Origin: Fimbriimonadaceae bacterium
Lineage (GTDB): Bacteria > Armatimonadota > Fimbriimonadia > Fimbriimonadales > Fimbriimonadaceae
Direction of reading: 5' to 3'
NCBI GenBank assembly: GCA_019454105.1
Contig: CP075364.1
Coordinates: 2,049,362 to 2,113,361, forward strand
DNA length: 64,000 nt
Under the pieces are notes generated by a model that was not told where the DNA came from, did no database searches, and saw only the letters and a program-made list of their open reading frames with translations. The translations under genes and the position numbers were made by a program. Of this stretch, positions 51,037 through 58,747 are shown one piece after another; positions within the stretch are counted from its first letter, which is position 1, and each line of letters begins with the position of its first letter.

Positions 51037-52233
51037 CTAAAACCGATACCGGGCGCGAAAACCAGGGAAGAACGCGCTGGGTGTGCCCGCAAGTCCGGGC
51101 GCGATCCACTGGACGTCGGCTGTCAAGCTGAGGTTGGGGTCCACAGCAAAGCTGTAGAACGCCTCAATGCCACGTTCGGCTCGGTTCGTGGCGATGCCGA
51201 AACCGCGCAACGCTCGTCTTAGCGAGTTGCTCACGTTGAACTGGTAGAAGCCAACCCCAAACCGATCGTCGGGGCGGCCCTTCAGCAATCCTTTACCCGA
51301 CAGACCGAGTTGAAACGACGACTCCTGGATGTTCGGGTTCCCATCGGTGACCGTGAGTTTGCCGAAAACGCCGTATGTCGGGGCCACGAACAGGTCGAGC
51401 GCATAGGCGACAAAGTACGTCCCCCGCTTCGCGCCGACGATCGGACGGCCATTGGTGGGCGGCTCGGTGATCTGCCCCAGAGAGTCAAGGTCGATCGCCT
51501 CTTGCGAGTTGTAGGCGGCCGAGAGCGTCTGTCGACCGCGGAGCCTGCCTAAGGCGACCGGGACGGTGGCGGCAACGCTCGCTCCGAAGCCGGTTCGGAA
51601 GAGCCCGCTCGGCCCCACGTCACCCCGGTCTTCCGGGTCGAAAGCCATCAAAGTCCAAGTCGGCGTCCCAGGCATCATGTAAACAGCCCCGATCCAAACG
51701 GGGTTCAGAACGCCATTGACTGGGGTGACGAATTCCGTGTTCATGAACCCCTCAGTCCCTCGAAAGCCCATGAACGGGCCACCAACCGTCAGGTCGATGA
51801 CGTTGATCTTGCCCAACATTAAGAGATCTTTATCGAATTGCTGAGTTAGGTGCAGGCTCGAGAGAAAGATAACGTTCTCTGTTCCTTCGGGAGCGTACAT
51901 CGCTAGGTTTGAAGGGATCAACGTGCCTGCCTGACCGGCCGAGTGTCGGCCGGTCCTGTACTCAAGGTGCGCCTTCAATCCCCCGCCTTTCCAGCCGACT
52001 AGCTCCTTCCCGTCGAAGGTCAGGAAGAGATCCAATTTGCTGCCAAGCCTAACGCCCTTGGGATCCTTGCCAGAGGTGGCCCCTTGAACGTACTGCGTGC
52101 CGACAACTTCGTAGGCGACCCCTTTCAATTGCGGCGCTTCGCGTCGCGGTTCATGGTCAGTCTCGATTGCCACGGCGGGAACCGACCAACAACTCGCAAC
52201 CACGAGCGTGAACATCCTGACGAATTCCTTCAT
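51037..52233 (-). CDS. OprB-family carbohydrate porin
   Basis: A 398-residue outer-membrane beta-barrel protein. After the signal peptide (FTLVVASCWSVPAVA) the sequence shows the alternating amphipathic strands of OprB: LKAHLEYRTGRHSAGQ, LHLTQQFDKDLLMLGKINVI, GFGASVAATVPV, GVGFYQFNVSNSLR, GIEAFYSFAVDPNLSLTADVQWI. It ends in a C-terminal Phe (GFRARYRF), the barrel-assembly signal. It would admit sugars or other small solutes. The ATG at 52233 gives the better signal peptide; an upstream ATG would add 19 residues. The 258-bp gap to the amidohydrolase on the other strand holds only promoter DNA. Confidence 0.85.
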   Translation of the reverse strand: MKEFVRMFTLVVASCWSVPAVAIETDHEPRREAPQLKGVAYEVVGTQYVQGATSGKDPKGVRLGSKLDLFLTFDGKELVGWKGGGLKAHLEYRTGRHSAGQAGTLIPSNLAMYAPEGTENVIFLSSLHLTQQFDKDLLMLGKINVIDLTVGGPFMGFRGTEGFMNTEFVTPVNGVLNPVWIGAVYMMPGTPTWTLMAFDPEDRGDVGPSGLFRTGFGASVAATVPVALGRLRGRQTLSAAYNSQEAIDLDSLGQITEPPTNGRPIVGAKRGTYFVAYALDLFVAPTYGVFGKLTVTDGNPNIQESSFQLGLSGKGLLKGRPDDRFGVGFYQFNVSNSLRRALRGFGIATNRAERGIEAFYSFAVDPNLSLTADVQWIAPGLAGTPSAFFPGFRARYRF

Positions 52234-52491
52234 TTTCTTCCCGAACACTGGAGGGCAAACCGTTCCTATGGTGACGACGATACCTGACACTCCGCAAGGC
52301 GCACGACCTTAAAAGATAGATTGTGCGACAAATACGTCAGATTGAAACGAGCAAGTCGCTGCCCACCGAAGGGTCATCCTATATCACTTGGTATGAGAAA
52401 AATGGTGCAGATCCTTCTGATCCCGGGTAGAGTGAACGTGACGAAGGTTCGTGGTCTTCCGAGCATGTTCCAGAATCAAGGATTGAACCCA

Positions 52492-53979
52492 ATGAAGATC
52501 CGCGAATACTCCCTCTGTGCGACCCTGGTCGTCACCGCGTCCGTTGGCATTGTTTGGGCCGGGAGCCAGCCGGCGACTGACCAACCTCCTACCACACCTG
52601 CCGCTGAACAAACTGCTCCAAGCGAGGTGCTTTTCAGGAACGTGCGTGTGTTCGACGGGGTCGGGCCCGCCCTCACCGGGCCGACGAACGTGCTCGTGCG
52701 CGGCAACCTCATCGCAGAAATCGGGCCGAGGGCCACAGCCGGCCCAGCAGCGAGAGTGATCGACGGGACCGGCAAGACACTCATGCCAGGACTCATCGAC
52801 GTGCACGTCCATGTGATCTTCACCGCGATGAAAATGTCACAGCTCCTCAGCCCAGACTTGACCAACGCAAGGGCGGACGAGATCGCCGCAGTCCAGGCAG
52901 AAGCGATGCTGATGCGGGGCTTCACCTCGGTGCGCGACGTCGGCGGCCCCTCGTTCACCTTGAAGCGAGCGATCGATTCGGGCAAGTCCTCTGGGCCCAG
53001 GATTTGGCCGTCCGGCCCTCCGCTCAGCCAGACGTCAGGCCACAGTGACATGCGATTGCCGGGCGAGCCGTCGCGCCGGTTCACCGGCCAGATGTCCCGC
53101 GCCGAACGGATGGGGGCGGGATGGATCGTTGACGGGCGCGACGAGGTCCTCGCCGCTACCCGCGAGAACCTCCGACTGGGCGCCAGCCACATCAAGGTCA
53201 TGGCTGGAGGTGGGACAAGCTCGGAGTACGACCCGGTCGACGTGACCCAGTACACGCTCGACGAGATGAAAGCCGCCGTCGAGGCTGCGGAGGATTGGAA
53301 CACCTACGTCACCGTCCACGCCTATCACCCACGCTCGATCCGACGAGCCGTCGAGGCCGGGGTCAAGTGTATCGAGCACGGCCAGATGCTCGACGAAGAT
53401 ACGATGCGCCTCCTCGCCGAGAAAGGTGTCTGGCTCTCGCTTCAGATGCTTCGGGAGTCGTCGCCAGACATGACGGAACTGCGCCGAGAGAAGCGCCGGC
53501 CTGTGATCGAGGGGCAGAAGAAGGTGTGGCCCATGGCCAAGCGACTCGGCGTGAAGCTGGCATGGGGGACGGACTTCCTCTTCGAGCCAGAGCTTAACGC
53601 CGAGCAGAACTCCAACCTGTTGTTGCTCAAGGAGTGGTTCACGCCCGCGGAGATCCTGAAGATAGCGACCCACGACAACGCCCAGCTCCTCGCCCTCTCC
53701 GGCCCCCGAAGCCCGTACCCAGGGACGCTTGGCGTCGTGAGGGAGGGCGCGCTCGCCGACCTGATCCTCGTCAATGGAGACCCGCTCGCGGACATCGACC
53801 TTCTCGCCGACCCCGCGAAGAACTTCGCCGTGATCATGAAGGACGGCACGATCGCCCAGCGAAGTCCGAACACCCTCTTCGCCGAGAGCGTCTTCGCGCA
53901 AGCCGTTCGCCCCGCCACTGAACTGAGCAAAGAGTTTGACCAGGCAACCTGCCCCTGCGAGGCTCTGCATCTCCACTGA
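52492..53979 (+). CDS. Exported amidohydrolase (imidazolonepropionase/prolidase-like)
   Basis: A 495-residue metal-dependent amidohydrolase. The N-terminus MKIREYSLCATLVVTASVGI is a signal peptide. Metal ligands are H-x-H in LMPGLIDVHVHVIF (about 104), the Lys in ASHIKVMAGGG (about 237), His in VTVHAYHPRSIRRAVEAGVKCIEHGQ, and Asp in AWGTDFLFE (about 361). SVRDVGG and the ending GVVREGALADLILVNGDPL are typical of the prolidase/imidazolonepropionase-like group that often cleaves peptides or isoaspartyl residues. The ATG at 52492 follows an AAGGA ribosome site. The stop is followed by a repeat array. Confidence 0.9.
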   Translation: MKIREYSLCATLVVTASVGIVWAGSQPATDQPPTTPAAEQTAPSEVLFRNVRVFDGVGPALTGPTNVLVRGNLIAEIGPRATAGPAARVIDGTGKTLMPGLIDVHVHVIFTAMKMSQLLSPDLTNARADEIAAVQAEAMLMRGFTSVRDVGGPSFTLKRAIDSGKSSGPRIWPSGPPLSQTSGHSDMRLPGEPSRRFTGQMSRAERMGAGWIVDGRDEVLAATRENLRLGASHIKVMAGGGTSSEYDPVDVTQYTLDEMKAAVEAAEDWNTYVTVHAYHPRSIRRAVEAGVKCIEHGQMLDEDTMRLLAEKGVWLSLQMLRESSPDMTELRREKRRPVIEGQKKVWPMAKRLGVKLAWGTDFLFEPELNAEQNSNLLLLKEWFTPAEILKIATHDNAQLLALSGPRSPYPGTLGVVREGALADLILVNGDPLADIDLLADPAKNFAVIMKDGTIAQRSPNTLFAESVFAQAVRPATELSKEFDQATCPCEALHLH

Positions 53980-54125
53980 GATGTCAAAGATCCGCCGTCA
54001 CCGATCCGGTTATCGTTGAGCAGGCACGGTGGCTCGGCAGGCCTTGCCGCTCATGGCCAGTGACGGCAGCGCGATCTCCGGCAAAGGGCGAGGAACACAC
54101 CACGACTCTGGACACCGGCGGAGCC

Positions 54126-54172
54126 CCCCTCCCCCGTTACGGGGGAGGGGGCAGGGGGTGGGGGCTCGCCAG
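54126..54172. repeat. Palindromic repeat, family 1
   Basis: A full copy with tail (CCCCCTCCCCC-GTTAC-GGGGGAGGGGG-CAGGGGGTGGGGG), first element of the repeat stack that fills the 570-bp gap 53980-54549. Confidence 0.9.
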
Positions 54173-54345
54173 CGGAGCGCGGGGGCACGGCAGCGGAGCG
54201 CGGGGGCTTGCCAGCGGAGCGCGGGGGCTTGCCCCCGCTGTGGAGTGGCCGGCTTGCCGGCCCGCCTGACGTCATAGGGAGCGCTACCCCGGAGTGCAGG
54301 GGCTGGCCCCCGCTGTGGAGTGGCCGGCTTGCCGGCCCTGGTGGC
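54172..54345. repeat. Palindromic repeat, family 2, two copies preceded by short tandem units
   Basis: Three near-identical short units (AGCGGAGCGCGGGGGC, partly with ACGGC or TTGCC joins) precede two family-2 copies (starting near 54226 and 54293). The tandem units look like slippage or serial copying of the left hairpin arm. Confidence 0.85.
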
Positions 54346-54357
54346 CCTCGCGCTCAG

Positions 54358-54546
54358 CGGAGCCTCGACCCCACGTGGGTCGAGGCATGACACCACGCCG
54401 CTCAGCCGGTGCGGGCCGATCAGCCGGACCGAAGTCCGGCAATCCAAAGCCGGGCCAAGGCCCGGCACTCCGACAGGCCCCGAATAGAGGGGCTCAAGTC
54501 CGGAACCCCCTCCCCCGTTACGGGGGAGGGGGCAGGGGGTGGGGGA
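54358..54546. repeat. Family 3 repeat plus family 1 copy
   Basis: The element has hairpin arms GCCTCGACCC / GGGTCGAGGC, then AGCCGGACCGAAGTCCGGCA and AAAGCCGGGCCAAGGCCCGG. A family-1 palindrome follows at 54506-54546, ending three bases from the stop of the 54550-55212 gene. Order and spacing copy those at 48648-48802. Confidence 0.85.
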
Positions 54547-54549
54547 CAC

Positions 54550-55212
54550 TTACCCAACCTCCACCACGCCCAGCTTCGACAACGGTCGCATCTGGCCAGT
54601 CGACGCGAGCACCGACCGGTAGGCCAAGGCGTAAACACCCGGCGCAAGCGGGAGGAAAGCCTCCAGCGCCCCGGGCTCGAACCGTACGAACCCAGCCGAC
54701 ACATAGCGGTCGGTGGGAGAGCGGCGAGCGTTCACCAGCCGCTGGGTCAGCAGCTCCATCACCGAGCCCGGCCCGGTCGGCCGGTCGGCGGAGAAAAGCA
54801 CGCCACCCGGTTCCGCCGCCGCCACGAGCCGCACCCCGTCGCCAGCGTAGTCGGCCCCGGGCGGCACCCTCGGCACTGCCGCGCCTGGGTCGACCTGCAG
54901 CACTTTCACCCCCAGCCCCACGAAAGCGTTCTTGGCGCTGGGCGAATAGACCTTGGCCGTGACCGGGTCGCGCCGCTTCTGGGTCGCGGCCCAGGCCCGC
55001 CAGGCCTCCACCTCGGGCAGGCTCAGATCCGACCAAACCACCGACACCGTCCGTAGCCGCTCTCCCGAGGCGCGCAGGGCCGGGGGCACGGGATAGCGGT
55101 ACCGCGGCATCCGCCGCACCGCCAGCCCCGCCCGCGTCCGCACCAGCACCTGGTCGTCGCCGATCCGCCCCGCCAAGTCCTGCAGGGCCATTCCGAGTCT
55201 TGCTCTAGCCAT
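54550..55212 (-). CDS. Hypothetical protein
   Basis: A 220-residue protein not assigned to a family. It begins MARARLGMALQDLAGRIGDD with QVLVRTRAGLAVRRMPRYRY. An SDLSLPEVEAWRAWAATQKR segment with KNAFVGLGVKVLQVDP follows. This plan (a 'G..GDLV.R...G..V.R..P', then an alpha-helical 'W..L...E..AW.A.A') resembles small proteins of Armatimonadota-like and phage-related contexts that I know only as uncharacterised. The second half is beta-rich (PTDRYVSAGFVRFEPGALEA). No signal peptide or membrane helix. Coding is supported by length and codon usage between two repeat arrays. Confidence 0.6.
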   Translation of the reverse strand: MARARLGMALQDLAGRIGDDQVLVRTRAGLAVRRMPRYRYPVPPALRASGERLRTVSVVWSDLSLPEVEAWRAWAATQKRRDPVTAKVYSPSAKNAFVGLGVKVLQVDPGAAVPRVPPGADYAGDGVRLVAAAEPGGVLFSADRPTGPGSVMELLTQRLVNARRSPTDRYVSAGFVRFEPGALEAFLPLAPGVYALAYRSVLASTGQMRPLSKLGVVEVG

Positions 55213-55215
55213 CGT

Positions 55216-55275
55216 CTTTGATCCTCCCCTCCCCCGTTAGGTGGGAGGAAGGAGGGGGCAGGGGGCGGGGGCGGT
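55216..55275. repeat. Degenerate palindromic repeat, family 1
   Basis: CCCCTCCCCCGTTAGGTGGG, then AGGAAGGAGGGGGCAGGGGG and CGGGGGC: a diverged copy with tail, at the left end of the 498-bp gap before the defence-type module. Apart from this and the two sites listed next, the gap shows no gene. Confidence 0.8.
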
Positions 55276-55438
55276 CAGCTAGGACAACAAACTTGACCGG
55301 ACCCCATAAGCCCCCGGCCGAGCCGCGGCCCGCCCAAAACGGCGGCCCCGATCCTCGGCCGGACTCAAGGATCCTCCCTGCATACCCTCATTCTCGGCGC
55401 CCAGCCGCCGGTTCCCCAGGGGGTTTTTGTGCCTCATA

Positions 55439-55471
55439 CGTGCTGCAAACGTGCTGCAAACGTGCCGCAAA
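55439..55471. repeat. Three tandem 11-bp repeats upstream of the helicase operon
   Basis: CGTGCTGCAAA, CGTGCTGCAAA and CGTGCCGCAAA stand head to tail. A related inverted piece (GGCACGTTTGAGGCG) follows about 45 bp downstream. An 11-bp period places each unit on one face of the helix, as in iterons or multi-site operators. It lies 240 bp upstream of the helicase start. Confidence 0.6.
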
Positions 55472-55649
55472 CCCCGGTGTGAAGCACAGATCGGGCACGG
55501 ATTCGGCACGTTTGAGGCGCAAACATGACGCGTCACGCCTGGTGGGACTTGGCAGGCTCATGCCGGGAGCCATCCTGTCCAAAGCTGACTGTCGTCCGCC
55601 CAGCCCTGAGTCATGGATCGTCCAGATCTGGGACGCTGATTTGTGGGAA

Positions 55650-55668
55650 TACAATCGTCTACAATCGT
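55650..55668 (+). promoter_or_regulatory. Candidate promoter/operator of the helicase operon
   Basis: TACAATCGT occurs twice with a 10-bp period (55650-55658 and 55660-55668), 43 bp before the helicase ATG. Each TACAAT resembles a -10 box, and the pair spaced by one helical turn could also be an operator. No clear -35 element was found. Confidence 0.4.
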
Positions 55669-55710
55669 GACCAGTCGCGACGACGTCGTGCGGGTTAAGG
55701 GTGGGCGAAG

Positions 55711-58700
55711 GTGGATGATTTTTCTACGAGAACGAACCTCGGCCAGCCAGCGCCCACTCACATCAAGACTCTGATCGACAACCGCCCGGGCAACACCATG
55801 CTCGGCGCAGTCCGGAACCTCTGCAAGTTGTGCCAAAGGCTCGACGTCGCGACCGGCTACTTCGAGGTGGGGGCCTTCGCCGATCTCCACGGGCATTGGC
55901 AGGGCCTCGACGGCATCAGGCTCCTCATGGGCGACGAGGTGACCCGCCAGACCCGGGCGCAGATCGCCCAAGCCCTCGGCGAGCGAAAGCGGAACGGCGT
56001 CGAGAGGATCCAGGAGGCCGACGACTGGGAGGCCCTCGACGCCCTCCAGGCCTTCAGGAAGGGGCTGGTGGAGGGCACGATCCAAGCCAAGGTCTACACT
56101 CAAGCCAAATTTCACGCCAAAGCCCTGAGGTTTCACCGTCCAGGCGACGTCGTGAGCCACGCCATCGTCGGAAGCTCGAACTTCACCCACCCCGGGCTCA
56201 CGCAGAACATCGAACTGAACATGTTCACCAGCGACCCGACACACATCGCTGAGTTGGACACGTGGTACGAGACCGCGTGGGCGGAGGCGGAAGACCTCAA
56301 AGAGGATCTCCTTCAGATCATCGAGCCCTACGTCCACGAGTACCACCCGTTCGAGATCTACCTTCGGGCGATGCGCGAGCGGTTTTACGGGCTCGAGCCG
56401 GATCAGGCCAGTTGGGAAATGACCGAAAGCAAGGTCTTCCCCCACTTGGCGGGGTACCAACGAGACGCATACTTCGACCTCAGGTTCATGGCCGAGCGCT
56501 GGGGCGGCGGTCTGCTCTGCGACGGGGTCGGCCTTGGCAAGACCTTCGTGGCGCTCGCCCTCATTGAACGCGCCCTGTCCCAGCGTAAGAGGGTCATCGT
56601 GGTCGCTCCCAAAGCGGCCATCCCCAGCGTTTGGCACCAGAACCTCGCTCGGTTCTTTCCTCACGACTTCGACCCCGATCCCAACTACCAGCACGACCTG
56701 CGCGTCTATCCCCACACCGATTTCGGCCGTCTGGGCGGCATCAATGACGAGCGGATCAACTGGCTCAGGGAGCGGTACGACGTCGTCGTCGTCGACGAAG
56801 CCCATCATTTCCGGACGCCACACCGCAACCGGAGCCAAAGGCTCAAACAGCTGGTCAAGGACAAAGAACTCTATCTGCTGACGGCCACACCCATCAACAA
56901 CTCTCTTGACGACCTCTACCATCTGCTGAACCTCATCGCCCAAGACCGGCAGAACCACTTCCAAAGCGTCAACGTGCCCAACCTGCGCAACTGGTTCAGG
57001 AAACAATCGAGCCAACTCGAAGACGAACAGCTGACCCTGGATCTCGCCGCCAATGCCGAGCTCGACCAGTTTCTCTGCAACGTCGTCGTGCAACGGTCGC
57101 GCCGCTATGTGAAGAGTCTCGAGGCTCAAGAGCACGACCGCGTCAAGTTCCCCCAGCGCGAAAGGCCAGAGGTTATCAACTACTCCCTACACGAAGTCTA
57201 CGGAGACCTGCTTGAAGAGCTTTTCCAGGCCTTCCATCCGATCAACCCGCGCCTCCACCTTGTCATCTACCAAACGGAGCTGTACAAGGAAGACGGTCAA
57301 GACAAGGCCGTCCTGCAGGAGCAGACCAACGTGGTGAGCCTGATCCGCACCATGTTCCTCAAGCGCCTGGAGTCCTCAGAGAAAGCCCTGGAGTGCAGCA
57401 TCGAGAGCCTGCTCTGGAAGCACGTCCAGGTGCTGAAGGACCTTCACGAGCTGAAGTTCGCCGCCTGGGAGGCCGAGCACAGTCAGGTCTACCGCACGAT
57501 GAAGAAGCACCGGGAGCAACTTAGCGGAGGAGAAGAGAGCGACGAAGAAGAGGACGACCTCCCGCTCACCACCTTTGAGCGCAAAGCGATCGAGCAAGTC
57601 CGTCAAGACTTCCGTCTCTTCGGGCGCAACGAAATCACCTGGCTCGACCTCTTGCTCTCCGACGCCGACGTCCTCGCCAAACTCCTCGGCCATCTCTACG
57701 AGGCGATCAACCCCCAAGACGACGCCAAGCTCCAAGCCTTTATCAGAAAGATCAAGGAGACGCCGCGTCTCAGTGAAAAAAAGTTCGTCGTCTTCAGCGA
57801 GTTCAAGGACACCGCGCGCTATCTGGAGGAGCAACTCAAGACAGCCTTCCCAGGCGACAACATTGTCGAAGTGGACAGCGGCCGCCACGTCCAAGACCGA
57901 GACCGGATCATCAAGCGGTTCGCCCCTTACTACAACTGCGTCAACGATCAGGAGCTCCGCGCGGCCTTGGCCGACCCCATCCGAGTCCTCATCTCGACCG
58001 ACGTCCTCAGCGAAGGCCTCAACCTCCAAGACGCCAACGTCATCGTCAATTACGACCTCCACTGGAACCCCGTCCGTCTCATGCAGCGCATCGGCCGCGT
58101 CGACCGCCGTATGGACCCCTCCAAGCCGGTGGAATACGACAAGGTCTATGTCTACAACTTCCTACCGCCCGACGACCTGGAGCGGCTCCTCGGGCTCTAC
58201 AGGAACATTACCGGCAAGCTCGTCCAGATCAACCGTGCCCTCGGCATCGAGGCCCCTATCCTGGATCCTGACGACGAATTCGAGGCCCAAGACTTCTATC
58301 TGAACGCGGGCCAGGGCACCCAGTCCCTCGCCGAGACCCTGCGTTTGGAAGCCCACTCCCTCGCGAAAGAACACCCCGAGCTTTGGGCGCGGTGCGAGAC
58401 GTTCCCCAACCGCGTCTTTTCGGGCAAAGCGGGAGAAGGCAAGAAGATGTTCCTGTGCTATCGGATCCCGACCGGAGAGCACGGCGAAGGCGAGGACGCC
58501 GAAACCGTCTGGGACGTCCGCTGGTACTTGTACGATTCAGCGACGGGGAAGACCACCGAGGCCCTCGACGTCGTCTTCCCGGCCGTGGCCTGCGCTGAAG
58601 GCACCGAGAGGGCCGTCACCATGCCAAGAGGGGACCGGACTCGGATCCGTAAACTGGTCGAGAGCCAAGAGGTCGAGGCCGTCGTCTTCAAGAGCCAACT

Positions 58701-58746
58701 GCCGCACGACAAGCGGCCCGAACTTGTGTGCTGGATGGAGGTCTGA
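55711..58746 (+). CDS. PLD-nuclease-like / SNF2-type helicase fusion
   Basis: A 1011-residue protein, the first gene of the defence-type module. Residues 20-200 are a phospholipase-D-like domain with a single HKD-type motif (KFHAKALRF, about 133; GSSNFTHPGL, about 153). The helicase core follows: Walker A DGVGLGKTFVAL (about 271), DEAH in VVVDEAHHFR (about 362), TATPIN (about 391). The second RecA lobe has LISTDVLSEGLNLQDANVIVNYD and QRIGRVDRR (about 791). A linker of about 300 residues contains an acidic stretch (GGEESDEEEDDLP). A C-terminal domain follows. Such proteins are found in restriction-like and phage-defence loci, where the helicase translocates on DNA and the PLD part may cut. Its stop adjoins the methyltransferase start. 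Confidence 0.9.
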   Translation: MDDFSTRTNLGQPAPTHIKTLIDNRPGNTMLGAVRNLCKLCQRLDVATGYFEVGAFADLHGHWQGLDGIRLLMGDEVTRQTRAQIAQALGERKRNGVERIQEADDWEALDALQAFRKGLVEGTIQAKVYTQAKFHAKALRFHRPGDVVSHAIVGSSNFTHPGLTQNIELNMFTSDPTHIAELDTWYETAWAEAEDLKEDLLQIIEPYVHEYHPFEIYLRAMRERFYGLEPDQASWEMTESKVFPHLAGYQRDAYFDLRFMAERWGGGLLCDGVGLGKTFVALALIERALSQRKRVIVVAPKAAIPSVWHQNLARFFPHDFDPDPNYQHDLRVYPHTDFGRLGGINDERINWLRERYDVVVVDEAHHFRTPHRNRSQRLKQLVKDKELYLLTATPINNSLDDLYHLLNLIAQDRQNHFQSVNVPNLRNWFRKQSSQLEDEQLTLDLAANAELDQFLCNVVVQRSRRYVKSLEAQEHDRVKFPQRERPEVINYSLHEVYGDLLEELFQAFHPINPRLHLVIYQTELYKEDGQDKAVLQEQTNVVSLIRTMFLKRLESSEKALECSIESLLWKHVQVLKDLHELKFAAWEAEHSQVYRTMKKHREQLSGGEESDEEEDDLPLTTFERKAIEQVRQDFRLFGRNEITWLDLLLSDADVLAKLLGHLYEAINPQDDAKLQAFIRKIKETPRLSEKKFVVFSEFKDTARYLEEQLKTAFPGDNIVEVDSGRHVQDRDRIIKRFAPYYNCVNDQELRAALADPIRVLISTDVLSEGLNLQDANVIVNYDLHWNPVRLMQRIGRVDRRMDPSKPVEYDKVYVYNFLPPDDLERLLGLYRNITGKLVQINRALGIEAPILDPDDEFEAQDFYLNAGQGTQSLAETLRLEAHSLAKEHPELWARCETFPNRVFSGKAGEGKKMFLCYRIPTGEHGEGEDAETVWDVRWYLYDSATGKTTEALDVVFPAVACAEGTERAVTMPRGDRTRIRKLVESQEVEAVVFKSQLPHDKRPELVCWMEV

Positions 58747-58747
58747 C

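Noticed and set aside
53980-54549. CRISPR-like appearance of the repeat stack
   Set aside because: The units differ in length, form hairpins of three families and lack regularly sized unique spacers; no cas gene is present.
55439-55471. The 11-bp tandem repeats as a replication origin
   Set aside because: Only three units, with no replication initiator gene, no AT-rich stretch and no DnaA boxes nearby.
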